From: Muscardinus avellanarius
Taxonomy: Eukaryota > Chordata > Mammalia > Rodentia > Gliridae
DNA length: 64,000 nt
Reading direction: 5' to 3'
Assembly: GCA_963383645.1 (NCBI GenBank)
Contig: OY726565.1
Location: 39,763,444 to 39,827,443 of the forward strand
Made by a program: the position numbers and the translations under genes. Shown piece after piece: positions 11,136 through 21,290 of this stretch. The notes under the pieces are model-generated. The model ran no database searches, was not told the origin of the DNA, and saw nothing but the letters and a program-made list of their open reading frames with translations. Position 1 is the stretch's first letter. Every line of letters starts with the position of its first letter.

Positions 11136-11464
11136 GGCAGCACTGGGGGAGGGACTAATACAATCACTCCATGTTGACAAAAAATCGGATGTCATGGATG
11201 CATAGTGCTTCAACTCAGCCCTGGCAGGAAGGCAGCTCAGGGATTACCCGCCGCACTATAGGGACAGAGATGAAAGTGGTGAAACTTAAATTGCCAGAAT
11301 AGTTGTCAGCATAAGGAGTAGATCTTCTGGTTTCCAGACCTTCCTACCTTTAGAACATTCTAGTTCAACAAGTATATGTACAGTGGCTATTTCCTAAAAA
11401 ATGATAGAAAGTTCTGAGAATAAAGTTCTAGCACTTCCAAAATTAGGGGAGAATTACTAATTTG
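11136..11464. other. Intergenic sequence, nothing recognised
   Basis: Short single-copy-looking gap between repeats. Confidence 0.45.
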
Positions 11465-11675
11465 TAGGGTTGCGTACCGGAGATTAAAATCATAGGCATT
11501 CTGCCTCTGAACAACACTCTCAGCCCTATTCTTATTTATTTTTATTTTGAAACAGTTTCTCACTAAGTTGCTTGAGAGCCTTGCCAAATGTCTGAGGCTA
11601 ACCTTGAACCTGTGATCCTCCTGTCTCAGCCTCCCATGTACTGGTCTTACAGGTATGCATCACCATACCAGCTTA
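11465..11675 (-). mobile_element. B1-dID SINE, type A, diverged
   Basis: Reverse dimer. The ID arm is degraded (GTACCGGAGATTAAAATC where GGGGATTGAACCC is usual) while the B1 arm remains clear to ACCATACCAGC. Confidence 0.8.
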
Positions 11676-11699
11676 GATGAGAACTAACATACTCTAGGT

Positions 11700-11996
11700 T
11701 TTAAGAGATACCTAGTAATCTGGGATATCAGAGAGATTTCAGATAATGGAGGAGAAACTGTATTGGAGCCAAGAAAGTGATCTATGAGAAGGGTGGGGGC
11801 ACAGGGAGAATCAACGAAGGAATCAACACCACTGATATTATGTATAGATGTGAAATTACCAATGTCAATTTCAATATCCTGTGTGGGGAAGGGGCAGTGA
11901 GGAGGGAGCTGGAGGAAAGCCTACCAAGTGCTGTGTGCACCTATATCACTATCACCATGAACTGCATTATGACACTATAATGCACCCAGAAAGTAT
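11700..11996 (+). mobile_element. L1 3'-end fragment
   Basis: TCAGAGAGATTTCAGATAATGGAGGAGAAAC, then a G-rich tract, then CTATCACCATGAACTGCATTATG and CTATAATGCACCCAGAAAG. The same order occurs at the end of the L1 copies near 50,380-50,650 and 57,790-58,060, so this is a 5'-truncated L1 3' UTR. Confidence 0.75.
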
Positions 11997-13049
11997 GAAA
12001 AAAGAGATAAATAGTAAAGGGTTAAAAGAAAAATTACCCCCAATGTAGTGTATATGTCAGGAAAATGGTTGTGCCTAGACCACCTACACAGTTGTGCAGT
12101 CCCAAAGGAACTTAGGTATAATCAATAGATAGATACACAGCAGCCCCAAAGGATTTGTCAGTGAATTTTAAGAAGTAACAACATCTAATTTTTTAATGAA
12201 AATGGTAACCCATGAATAATTTATAACTGTAACATAGTTTTTGGGGGGCCTGATCCACACCCACTGCATTGTTATGTAGGACTCTCACTATATTTTTTGA
12301 TGAAAGATTATTGCCATGACACCATGAAGGCAACTGGGTCCATGAGCCAAAATGGCACTTATACATGGGAAAAAAATGAAGGGTGAATATTTTACTTAGT
12401 TCAGCTGTTAAGTTTTCATGCAAAGAAATGGTTTTCTGAAACTCTGTAATGGACACCAATTTCTAATCTCCTCCATTATTAGCTTTTTAAAATCTTATCA
12501 TGGTATGTTTTGGCAGCCAACCATCTCCTGGATACTCGGCTTAATAGATTAAAACTGAATTTTTAGGTTCCCTCTCTTCTGCCATTCAAAGCATACAATT
12601 AAACCTCTTGGTGAACTGCTGATAACTAAGCTAAAGTTGCCTTTGGATGCAAAAGAAACATTCCTTGAGAGTGACATAACATTGCCACTGGGCCAAAAGG
12701 AAAACAAATGTTGTGGAACATTTTTTTAAATGACAAAATATATTGTTTCAGGATTATATGCAGCAATGTGCTATATCACTAACCAGATATAAAGCTGCTG
12801 GGACTGAAATCACATCCTTTATGGTCAGAATAGGTATGCGGTTAATAGTAATATTTCTGGGAGACCAGTGTTTTCAACACCATCTTACACAAGCTCTCTA
12901 TCATTATAGATGACCTTGTAACAAAAATAGTTCTAATTAAGAGATTACATGCTAGTGCATCCTAATAAATTCTGGGTGAAATACTGATGAAGTGAAAATA
13001 TATTTATTCAACATATATTTAATAATTATCCAAACCACGCTTTGGTATT
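11997..13049. other. Intergenic sequence, repeat-poor
   Basis: About 1 kb AT-rich DNA, no recognisable element or gene. Confidence 0.5.
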
Positions 13050-13123
13050 ATATAAGAATCTAGGGATAACCAGGCATTGTGGTGTCATATAAGAATCTAG
13101 GGATAACCAGGCATTGTGGTTCA
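13050..13123. repeat. 37-bp tandem duplication at a SINE 5' edge
   Basis: The word ATATAAGAATCTAGGGATAA begins at 13050 and again at 13087. Each unit contains flanking DNA plus the first bases of a SINE (ACCAGGCATTGTGGT), so the duplication postdates the SINE insertion. Confidence 0.9.
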
Positions 13124-13228
13124 TGCTTGTTATTACAGCATTTGGGAGTCTGAGACAGGAAGATCACAGGTTCAAGACCAGCCTTAGCAACTTAGTGAGA
13201 TTCTGTTTCAAAATATAAAATAAAAAAG
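13107..13228 (+). mobile_element. B1-dID SINE, left arm
   Basis: ACCAGGCATTGTGGTTCATGC to CTGTTTCAAAATATAAAATAAAAA. No ID arm follows before the next SINE starts. Confidence 0.8.
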
Positions 13229-13430
13229 GAGCCGGGCATAGGAGCGCACCCTTGTAATCCCAGTACTTGGGAGGCTGAGACAGGAGGATGGTGGGCCAGC
13301 TTCAGCTACTTAGTGAGGGTCTCTACAACTTAGTGAGACTCTGTTTCAAAATAAAGAATAAAAGAATAGGGTTAGGGGTATAGTTCAGAGGTAGAATGTC
13401 CCTGGGTTCAATTCCAGTTCCATTAAAAAG
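13229..13430 (+). mobile_element. B1-dID SINE, type A
   Basis: GAGCCGGGCATAGGAGCGCACC through the ID arm GTATAGTTCAGAGGTAGAATG to CAATTCCAGTTCC. Its 3' end adjoins a purine tract. Confidence 0.9.
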
Positions 13431-13436
13431 GGTTGT

Positions 13437-13587
13437 GTGGAGGAGAGAGAGGAGGGAGAGAGAGAGAAAGTAGGAGGAGGAGAAGAAGAAGAAGAGGAGG
13501 AGGAGGAGGAGGAGGAGGAGGAGGAGGAGGAGGAAGAAGAGGAGGAGGAGGAGGAGGAGGAGGAGGAGAAGGAGGAGGAGGAGAAAT
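13437..13587. repeat. (GGA)n/(GAA)n purine tract
   Basis: About 150 bp of purines dominated by GGA triplets. Open in multiple frames as poly-Gly/Arg/Glu on one strand and poly-Pro/Leu on the other, none of which is evidence of coding. Confidence 0.95.
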
Positions 13588-14597
13588 AAATCTTATTGAG
13601 CTTACAGTGTTTTTTTTTAATACAAAGACCGCAATCAACAACTTATGCAAATAATATCAGATTGTGCCTGTGCTAAGAACTATAAAGAGAATGCATAGCA
13701 TGAGGCTGGAGGGGTAGACAAGGCCTTTGTGGGTACATTTAGCTTGTATACAGTGTTTATTATGGATTTGTAAACACAATACCTTTTCTATCTATTACAG
13801 AAAATCCTAATAGCATAATTCTATGCTGTAACTTCAGAGTGGAACATCTATACATTGATTATTTATCCACCATCTTTTCATTCAACGCTTTTTGGAAGCT
13901 TACTGAAGATCAAGCCCAGGGCTAGGGGAAGAAGTTACACTGTGAGTCAAGCACCATCCTGCCAGAGAGAGAGATGGAAATAGGAACAGATACAATCTTC
14001 CATAGAGTTCCCTAAAGAGCGATGGCCCAATATCTATGAAGGGCAGAGAAAAGGTTGACTAACTCTGAAGAATTAAGGAAGAGACTTTTGAAATGTGAAG
14101 AATAAAGAGAAGCAAAAAAAAAAAAAAAAAAAAGAGGAGGGAAATACACATCACAATGAGATGAGTCAGGAGTGTGAAAAGGGAGAGGCCCGAGGTGCTC
14201 TCGAGTGTGGGACACCGGGTTAGAGAGACAATGAGGGCTTGGTGAGATTTTATTGGCAACCTGAAGCCAAAAGGCAGACAGCAACTTCATCACTCACAGC
14301 AACTGAGATTCTTCATTTCTGATTGCCCTGTTCATTAGAGCACCAGAATATGAAAGCACCGATATAGATTGTGCTTAGAACTCCGGTGTTACTTACTTCT
14401 CTATTTTATTATCCAAGCTGCCTCTTTACAAGGTAAGGTAAAAGGAGCTGAAAAGAATGAAATTTTTATTTTAGCCTTGTCACTACTAAGAGTAGTAGAC
14501 TTGAGTTCACCTAATGTTTACTGCTGAGGCTTGATAAACAAGTCATAGTACAAATTTTAAATCAGAAAATATGCAACTTTTAAGAGTTGTGTTTTTC
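13588..14597. other. Intergenic sequence
   Basis: No gene. 13,860-13,990 (ATTCAACGC...GGAAGCTTACTG...CCAGGGCTAGG) resembles a very old interspersed repeat also hinted at near 28,870-28,980, but is too degraded to name. A poly(A) run at 14,116-14,133 is isolated. Confidence 0.45.
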
Positions 14598-14738
14598 AGC
14601 CACAGCTACTTAGTGAGGCCCTCCACAACTTAGTGAGACCCTGTTTCAAAATAAAGAATAAAAAATAGGGCAGGGGTTGTAGCTCGGAGGTCAAATGCCC
14701 CTCAATTTCATCCCAAGACCCGCAAAAAAAAAAAAATG
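14598..14738 (+). mobile_element. B1-dID SINE, type A, 5'-truncated
   Basis: Starts in the late B1 arm (AGCCACAGCTACTTAGTGAGG) and includes the ID arm and an A-tail. Confidence 0.85.
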
Positions 14739-14861
14739 AGTTGTGCTTTTGAAGTGTGTTGTGTGTTTTTTAAATGCTCACCACATAGTGCTAGCTGAAC
14801 AAAAATAGAAGCCATATGTCAGTATGAGGCTTCAATTTACTTTTTTTTTTTTTTTTTTTAG

Positions 14862-14940
14862 GTACTGAGAATGGAACCCAGGGGCATTCTTCCTCTGAGC
14901 TACACTCCCAGCCCCTATTTTTTATTCTTTTTTATTTTTT
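14862..14940 (-). mobile_element. ID arm of a B1-dID SINE
   Basis: GTACTGAGAATGGAACCCAGG through CCCAGCCCCTATTTTTTATTC. Only the right (ID) arm is present, interrupted by the next element. Confidence 0.8.
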
Positions 14941-14943
14941 TTC

Positions 14944-15142
14944 AGTACTGAGGATGGAACCCAGGGGGATTCTACCTCCAAGCTACACCCCCAGCCTGAT
15001 TTTTTATTCTTTATTTTGAAACAGGGTCTCACTGATTTGCAAAGGGCCTCACTAAGTAGCTGAGGCTGGCTGCAAACCTGCAATCCTCCTGTCTCAGCTC
15101 CTAAGTATTGGGATTACAAGCATGTGTAACCACGCCCAACTT
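14944..15142 (-). mobile_element. B1-dID SINE, type A
   Basis: Complete reverse dimer from AGTACTGAGGATGGAACCC to AACCACGCCCAAC, placed immediately beside another ID arm of the same orientation. Confidence 0.9.
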
Positions 15143-16426
15143 CCAATTTACTTTTGGCTACAAAAGTAGGATGTATAAAAGAAAAAGTGAAAGAAAAAAT
15201 ATGAAAGATTACAATCTCTTAATGTTGAGATTGTGAGTCATTTTATTTGCTTGTCTTTGTTTTGGAGTATTTTTCTGTTTTTTTTTAAATATCATTAATT
15301 TTATAGTCAGAACAAAGCGTAGTAATTGAAAGTTATATTAAATGAAAATCATCAGTATTCAATATACTCTAGAGGGAATATAATAAGGAACCCTAAGCCC
15401 ACCAATATATGAGCCTTTCACACCAACATTTTTCAGTGGATCGTAAATAACTTTAATTCATACCACCAGTCACCCTTCAACATTTACATCAAATTTAAGG
15501 CAAATGATCAAGGAAGGCAGAAAGAATTAATCCTAAGATAATTTATGCAAAGCATCTACTAGAGGCACTTCACACCAGAAATGATGAGTTAGCTTTTTTA
15601 TTTTTCCTGAAACTTAATTACTTTCTTTCTCTTAGAGGAGACAATCACTATTGGCAAAGTAGGAACAAATATTCCCATGTGAGGCCCACAGGAAAATGTG
15701 GCCTTCCTATGGAGTAGGGAGCAAAAGAAGGTAGTTGCTTATGAAGAGGCCCGAGGTGAAATGCAAGCATATCAATTACGGTGAGTTTCAGATTATAGAG
15801 TAGGACAGTACATTTGAGACAAGAGTGAGTTCCTTGGCCAAGAATGGGCACATGGGCATGTCCGAATCCATAATCTGTGGCTCAATTGCTAACCCTCACA
15901 GGCAGCATGTAGTGTCACGCTCCCCCGAATACCTTGTAAACCTGATTGGACATGAATTATCATTATTATTTTTAAGAGGTGGGTTGCTTTGGACAAAATG
16001 AAAAGGAAGGGTATACTGGAAAAAAAGAGAGAGAGAGAGAGACAGAGACAAAAAAGGAAAGGAAGAGAGAAAAAAAACACTTGAGTGGATTCAATTGCAG
16101 CTATTTATTTATGACTAGGAAGATCTGATGGATAATTCTGTATAAGAGCTATATGTTCAAGAGTCTCCTGGTTTCAGCTAAGACCAAAGGTCAAGATCAT
16201 TTTAAGGAATAAAAGCCATCAACTTGTAAAAATGAAGTAAAATACCACACTGAGCATGAAAGAAGAAAGGAGCGCCCTCCTATTTCCCATTATATATCAC
16301 CGTCCTGGAGTATGGAGCTTTTTCTTGACCCAGAAACCCAAGTGGCTTTCACTTCAGTCTGTCTCTGCTTCTGCCTAATTCTGCTCCTACCACATCAAAA
16401 GGACAGTTTTTTTTTTAATTTTTTTT
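15143..16426. other. Intergenic sequence, repeat-poor
   Basis: 1.3 kb without recognisable repeats. A short GA-rich run lies at 16,024-16,076. A 67-codon minus frame (15,648-15,851) has no recognisable features. Confidence 0.5.
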
Positions 16427-16626
16427 AGGAACTAGGGATTGAACCCAGGGGCTTTCTACCTTCATGCTACACTCCCAGCCCTATTTTTTATTCTTTATTT
16501 TGAAGCAGGTCTAACTAAGTTGTGGGGAAACCTCATTAATTAGCTGAGGCTGGCCTCAAACCTGTGATCCTTCTCTCTCAGCCTCCCAAATACTGAGATT
16601 ACAAGCATGCACTGCCACGCCCAACC
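16427..16626 (-). mobile_element. B1-dID SINE, type A
   Basis: AGGAACTAGGGATTGAACCC to CACTGCCACGCCCAACC, both arms present. Confidence 0.9.
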
Positions 16627-17280
16627 AAAGGACACATTTACCTCCTGAGGGATGACTTCTCCTTTTCATTTCATATTCAATTGTACCAACCTCAAACTCC
16701 AGAAATAATTTAGAGATGTTTCCCAAGGGAAAGCACAAAATGCACATCTCACAAGTAATGGTTTCATTGTTATAATGCAGAATCAAAATGTTTACTAGAG
16801 TGAAAGAATTAATAGCCTAATCAGCTCCTTCTCCTTATTAAAAGGAGTTGGGGTTGTAATTTCAAGTGAAATCACTCTGCTGATCCCAATGCCAGTTCCA
16901 GCTTGCTGACTTCATTGGGAAGCCTAACACTGGGAAATGTGAAAACGCAGTGGGGAATATTTAACTGAAATCTTCAAGAACCATGGTGTTTTGCTCCTGA
17001 GGAATACTATTGCATTTTGCCTAGATCAGGGAACCAACAGATTAGCACATTAACACTTTTAGGAAACATGCATATAATTTGTTTTGAATGTGGTCTTTGA
17101 CTTCTAGGAGGAATATCTAATGATTTCAAACTGACAGGCTATATAACCAGTATTTTTTTTTCTTAAAAAAAAAAAGTACTGGTTACTATGGAGTTACTAG
17201 CATAAGTCAAGTGTAGAGTCCACTTTGAAATAGGTCAAGTCCACTTTGAATAAAATTTTTTTAAAATGTCCTAAAAATGT
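16627..17280. other. Intergenic sequence, nothing recognised
   Basis: Single-copy-looking. A direct repeat of AAGTCCACTTTGAATA-like words lies near 17,210-17,250. No gene. Confidence 0.45.
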
Positions 17281-17527
17281 AGCCAGGTGTGGTAGTACAT
17301 GCTTGTAATCCCAGCATTCAGGAGGCAGAAACCAGAGTATCGCGGTTAGAGGACAGCCTCAGCTACCATACAAGGTCCTTCACAATTCGGTAAGACCTTG
17401 TTTCAAAAATAAAATGACTAGCTGGGTGTGGTGGCGCACGCTTGTAATCCCCACGCTTGGGAGGTAGAGACAGGAGAATCACACAGGTTTGAAGCCAGCC
17501 TCTCTGGCTTAAGAGACCCTGTTTCTA

Positions 17528-17869
17528 TTTTTTTTATTCTTTATTTTTTTTAATTGGTACAATGTATTCATATATCATAATGGTATAAAGAAAATACTTT
17601 TGTAGACATACATGCACACATCGCCCAGTTAGCCCCTACCCGATCCCCACCCCGTTCCCTCCCCATCCCTCTTACCCATGCTTGGCTTAGTGGCTGACAT
17701 CTAGTTTTATAGCAATTTATCCAATATTAATGATGATAATCTCACATACCAAGCTTTTGATGACTTAAAGATAACATTTCAATATTTCTTCTTGCTTTCT
17801 TTCTTACCAGAGAATATTTTATTCTTTTTCTTTTTCAGTGAAACTATCATATATTTATTTATTTATTTT
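17528..17869 (-). other. 3' UTR of the chimeric LINE
   Basis: Read on minus: G-rich stretch at about 17,675-17,630, then ATGCATGTATGTCTAC-like sequence, CATTGTACCAATTAAAAAAA and an A-rich tail. It matches the order of the fragment at 4136-4275 and ends like other L1 copies in the window. Confidence 0.7.
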
Positions 17870-18575
17870 TCAGAAAAAATCTATCCTGATATGGAATATG
17901 GACTCTAGATACCCAATACAATCTCGAAGAAGAACAAAGCTAGAAGATGTATATTTTCTGATTTCAAACCATATAAAGCTACAATAATTGAAGCAGTGTA
18001 GTACTGTTCTAAAGGCAGCTATATAAACCATTGGAGTTAAATAAAAGCCTAGAGATAAATTCTTCCATATATTGTCAAGTTATTTTTGACAAGGTTTCCA
18101 TGAACATTTGGTGGAGGAAATACTAATCTTTTAACTAAATATTGTTGAAAAATAATAATTACATGGAAAAGAATAAAATTGGACCCTTATCTAACACATA
18201 CACAAATATGAACTCAAGATAGATAAAAGACCTAAATATAAATGTTAATACTATAAACTTTTAGAAGAAAGTCTGGGTCATAAAACCTCACAACATTGAA
18301 ATTGGCAGTGATTTCTTGGATATGATTTCAATGGCACAGGCAACAAAAGGGTATACAAACTCCCTAAAAAATAAAAAATATAAAAAATATTGTATTACAA
18401 AGACAATGTAAACAGAGTTAAAAGTTACTGATAGAATGGGATAAAATATTTCCAAATGCTATATCTGAAGGTATATTAATATTCCAACTAGAAATCCTAA
18501 AAATTAGCAACAATAAAGGCAAACAATACCCTTCAGAGATAGGTAAAAGACTAACATAAATAATGAATCTCCACA
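17870..18575 (+). pseudogene. L1 ORF2 distal fragment, opposite orientation inside the LINE
   Basis: Plus-strand words such as AGAAGAACAAAGCTAGAAG, CTGATTTCAAACCATATAAAG, AATTGAAGCAGTGTAGTACTG, GATTTCTTGGATATG and GCACAGGCAACAAAAGG are the usual order in the C-terminal part of L1 ORF2. Reading frames are broken throughout. It ends within about 15 bp of the ORF1 stop codon on the other strand. It lacks its own 3' UTR and poly(A), so it is not an ordinary independent insertion. Confidence 0.75.
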
Positions 18576-18586
18576 GATAACCAATC

Positions 18587-19501
18587 TTAGTTGTCTGTTG
18601 GATGGAAAATCTTGTTTCTCTGATTCTGGTGTGTGTTACCTATTTCTTCTTTGTAGTTAATCTCTTTGAGTATTTTCTCTAGCGCTGGATTTGAAGACAC
18701 AAATTCCTTCAGTTTCTGTTTGTCGTGGAAGCTTCTTATTTCCCCATCTAATTTGATAGAAAGTTTTGCTGGGTAGGAAATTTTTGGCTGGAAGTTGTTT
18801 TCTTTCAGAGTTTGGAATATGTTACTCCAAGCCCTTCTGGCTCTCATGACTTGGTTTGGGAAGTCTGGAGTAATTCTAATTGGTTTGCCTCTGAATGTCA
18901 CTTGGCCCTTTGTTTTTGTTGCCTTTAAGATTCTCTGCTTGGCTTCCACATTGGTCATTTTGACCATTATGTGGCGTGGGGATCCTCTTCTCCGATCCTG
19001 TCTAAATGGAGTTCTATAAGTTTCCCGGACCTGTGTATCGACCTCTTGCTCTATGTTTGGAAAATTTTCTATTACTTCCTTGAAGAGATGGTTGATCCCT
19101 TTGGTTTCACTTTCTTTTCCCTCCTCTATTCCAATTATTCTTAGGTTAGCTCTCTTAAAATGGGCCCATTTTTCTTCAATGTCAGATTCCTGTTGTCAGC
19201 TTTTTTTTCTAAATTAGAAACTATGTGTTCATTTTTTGAATGATCATCTTCTAGGAGCGAGATTCTATTCTCCATGTGGTCTAATTGGTTGTTTGTACTT
19301 TGAATTGAGGCCTTTACTTCATTAATTGCATCCTTTATCTCTTTTTGGCTCTCTCTGAATTCTTTTCAAAACACCTCTATTATTTTTACAGTTATTTTCC
19401 TGATTTGATATTCTAGAAATCTCTGAATTTCTGTTTTATCAGGTTCTGATGTTGTGGGGTTGTGGGCATTAATTGCTCCATTTGTTATTCCTCTTTCCCA
19501 T
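18587..19501 (-). pseudogene. L1 ORF1 (RNA-binding chaperone) remnant
   Basis: The last 126 codons (18,967-18,587) are open and read as the RRM end and C-terminal domain of L1 ORF1p, with typical motifs ARRAWSNIFQTLKE, YPAKLS and KQKLKEFV. Upstream, to about 19,190, the same frame continues with RANLRIIGIEEG. Further upstream a coiled-coil-like region is readable in a shifted frame with a TGA near 19,370. The likely start (ATGGGAAAG) is at 19,501 but its frame closes quickly. ORF1p normally forms trimers and binds L1 RNA in the cytoplasm; this copy is broken by a nonsense change and at least two frameshifts. Confidence 0.8.
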
Positions 19502-20474
19502 GATTTCGGAAGTTTGTGCCTTCTCTGGGTTCTTCCCTTGGGTCACTATGACTTCACTTAAGGTGCTCTGGATCTCGAGTCTGTGGTATCTCAGTCACCA
19601 CTACTCCTTTACTGGGTTGTATCACAGAGTCTCAGACCCAGGGAGTCAATCGAAGCTGCTGTAGACCATGGGGGGTGCCAGGTTGGGCGTTCTCCTATGG
19701 TGTGATATCTCTGCCACCGCCACTCCCCCACTGGGTCAAGTCCCTGGGAGTACAGTACTGGGATTTCTCCTCTAGGGGCCACAATTTGACTCACTTTTGT
19801 TGAGTGTGCAGATGGAGCTGTCGTGGACTCGGAGAATTCGCTGCTGCTGCTGCCAGTGGCAATATGGCGCTGCTGCCACGCCCCGAGCTGTGAGGCTGGC
19901 ATATTTCTTTTCTGTTTTTGAGCTCCGCTCTGAGTCCCTGCAGGGTGTGCTGAGCCCAGTCTCTGGGAGCTAAATGCTCCCTGCGCCAAGAAATCTACCG
20001 AATTCCTCCCGGCTGATCCGTAGCGGCTCACCTCGGTTCGCTGTCCGCTGCTCCTCTCTCGAGCCTGGTGGGCTGCTGTGTTCGTTGGTCTGGTGCTGTC
20101 TGATGAACTCGCCGCTGCCGCCGGCAGTAAGGTATTGCTGCTGTGTCCTCAGGTATGAGGCCAGCTTATCTCCTCTCTGGTTCTGAGCTCTGTTATGAGT
20201 TCCCCTACTCTCTGGAGCCTGGTGCTGCAAGGGAAAATGGCGCCCGCCACTTTGCGCCGTGGCTCTGGCTACAGCATGCGGTCAGGTTTCTGGTGTCTCA
20301 TTTTTCCAGCCCTCTTTTTCTCTGTCCCTTGAAATTACATTTTTTGTTTCTCTGTTGATGGTGTTTTCTGGCTATGAAAGGCGCTGATTTTGTGGTAATA
20401 GAGATTGGTTGTTAGCGGGGCTTGTAAGCCCCACTTTTCTCCATCGCCATCTTCCCGGAAGTCCCTCTATAATC
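19502..20474 (-). promoter_or_regulatory. L1-type 5' UTR/promoter with YY1-like site
   Basis: About 970 bp, GC-richer than the rest of the element. On the minus strand it starts near GGACTTCCGGGAAGATGGCG. The AAGATGGCG core near the RNA start corresponds in position and sequence to the YY1 site that sets the start of human L1 transcription. Minus-strand open frames within it (140 codons, 19,609-20,031) are not recognisable proteins. Confidence 0.65.
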
Positions 20475-20820
20475 GAGACCCTGTTTCTAAATAAAAATAT
20501 AAAATAGGTCTGGGAGTATAGCCTGGAAAAGGATTTCCAGGAACCCCAGTACCACCAAAAAAATTTAAAAAATGACTAAAAAATAGGGCGGAGGGTATAG
20601 CTCAGAGGTAGAATGCCCCTGGGTTCCATTCCCAGTACCGCAAAAAAGGAAAAAAATCCTAAAAATGTAAAGTAACTTGAAAAGTTGTGGGCTGGTCATC
20701 AGCTATATATTCTTTTAAGAATATATGTCTTACATATATATTCTTAAGTATATATATTTAAGATTTAAGTGTTCTATTCATATCAACTTACTTAATTCTC
20801 CATTAGTTAGAATCTACTAT

Positions 20821-20846
20821 AGTGCTCGCTTCGGCAGCACATATAG

Positions 20847-20878
<32 letters not shown>

Positions 20879-21025
20879 GGCCCCTGCACAAGGATGACAC
20901 GCAAATTCGTGAAGCACTCCATATATTTTTTTGTTGTTGTTGGGGCAAAATTACTTTTGACTTAAGCTTTTTACATTAAATACACATACTTTCAAAAAAA
21001 ATAAATATAATCTTGTGCAAAAAAA
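20821..21025 (+). mobile_element. Chimeric retrocopy: U6 snRNA fused to a polyadenylated 3' end
   Basis: A 5' U6 portion (20,822 to about 20,927) is followed without a gap by about 90 bp of unrelated AT-rich sequence with AATAAA at 21,000-21,005 and an A-run from about 21,019. The unit is flanked by a perfect 10-bp repeat AATCTACTAT (20,811-20,820 and 21,026-21,035). This is the structure of L1-made chimeric retrogenes formed by template switching from an mRNA or L1 RNA to U6 snRNA. Confidence 0.8.
20822..20927 (+). pseudogene. U6 snRNA pseudogene (5' part of chimera)
   Basis: Begins GTGCTCGCTTCGGCAGCAC and contains ATACAGAGAAGATTAGCATGG and GATGACACGCAAATTCGTGAAGC, i.e. essentially full-length U6. 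Visible differences from canonical U6 are ATAGTAAAA for ATACTAAAA, CTGCACAAGG for CTGCGCAAGG, and GAAGCACTCC for GAAGCGTTCC. No TATA box near -25 or PSE is apparent upstream; the upstream sequence is MIR. It is therefore a retropseudogene and not an expressed locus. Confidence 0.92.
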
Positions 21026-21095
21026 AATCTACTATTATTCTCGTTTTAGAAGTAAAGCAATAGAGACAGAGAAAGGATTAAAAAAAATGTTTCAA

Positions 21096-21290
21096 AGCCA
21101 GGCATGGCGGGCTTCTCTCGTAATCCCAGTACTTGAGAGGCTGAGACAGGGGAGGATCGTATATGGGAGGCAACCTCAGCAACCTAGTGAGACTCTGTTT
21201 CAAAACAAAAAAATAAAAATAAAAAGGACAGGGGGTATAGCTCATAGGTAGAATGCCCCTGGATTTAATCTTCATTACCACAGGGTAAAA
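21096..21290 (+). mobile_element. B1-dID SINE, type A
   Basis: AGCCAGGCATGGCGGGCTTC to TTCATTACCACAGGG, inserted within the MIR. Confidence 0.85.

Larger units (their letters stand above)
17528..20474 (-). mobile_element. Chimeric ORF1-only LINE (L1/HAL1-like), 2.95 kb
   Basis: Flanked by a perfect 15-bp target-site duplication, GAGACCCTGTTTCTA (17,513-17,527 and 20,475-20,489). The poly(A) end lies at the left (T-tract from 17,528) and the 5' end at the right. On the minus strand the order is: 5' UTR with an AAGATGGCG (YY1-like) site close to its start (about 20,440), broken ORF1 (19,501-18,587), then a segment lying in the opposite orientation that resembles distal L1 ORF2 (about 17,870-18,575), then a 3' UTR with G-rich tract and poly(A). 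No ORF2 is present in sense. HAL1-type elements are known ORF1-only relatives of L1; whether this structure was mobilised as a unit is inference. Confidence 0.75.
17419..20575 (+). mobile_element. B1-dID SINE, type B (middle layer of nest)
   Basis: The left arm AGCTGGGTGTGGTGGCGCACG...GGCTTAAGAGACCCTGTTTCTA lies at 17,419-17,527. The element resumes at 20,475 with the same GAGACCCTGTTTCTA and proceeds through AATAGGTCTGGGAGTATAGCC to CCCAGTACCACC. It is flanked by AAAATGACT repeats and itself split by the LINE. Confidence 0.9.
17281..20650 (+). mobile_element. B1-dID SINE (outermost layer of nest)
   Basis: The left arm (AGCCAGGTGTGGTAGTACATG to CCTTGTTTCAAAAATAAAATGACT) occupies 17,281-17,418. 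The right ID arm (GGGTATAGCTCAGAGGTAGAATG...CCCAGTACCGC) is at about 20,576-20,645. Everything between was inserted later. The flanking word AAAATGACT at both break points is the target-site duplication of the inner SINE. Confidence 0.85.

Noticed and set aside
13423..13654. Poly-Pro/Leu and poly-Gly/Arg open frames
   Set aside because: Encoded by the GGA repeat; no flanking coding evidence.
17528..20474. Ordinary twin-primed L1 for the chimeric LINE
   Set aside because: Twin priming inverts the 5' part. Here the 5' UTR/ORF1 and the 3' UTR are in the same orientation and only the middle is opposite.
20822..20927. Functional U6 snRNA gene
   Set aside because: Several substitutions, no upstream TATA/PSE, and a TSD plus poly(A) structure show a retropseudogene.
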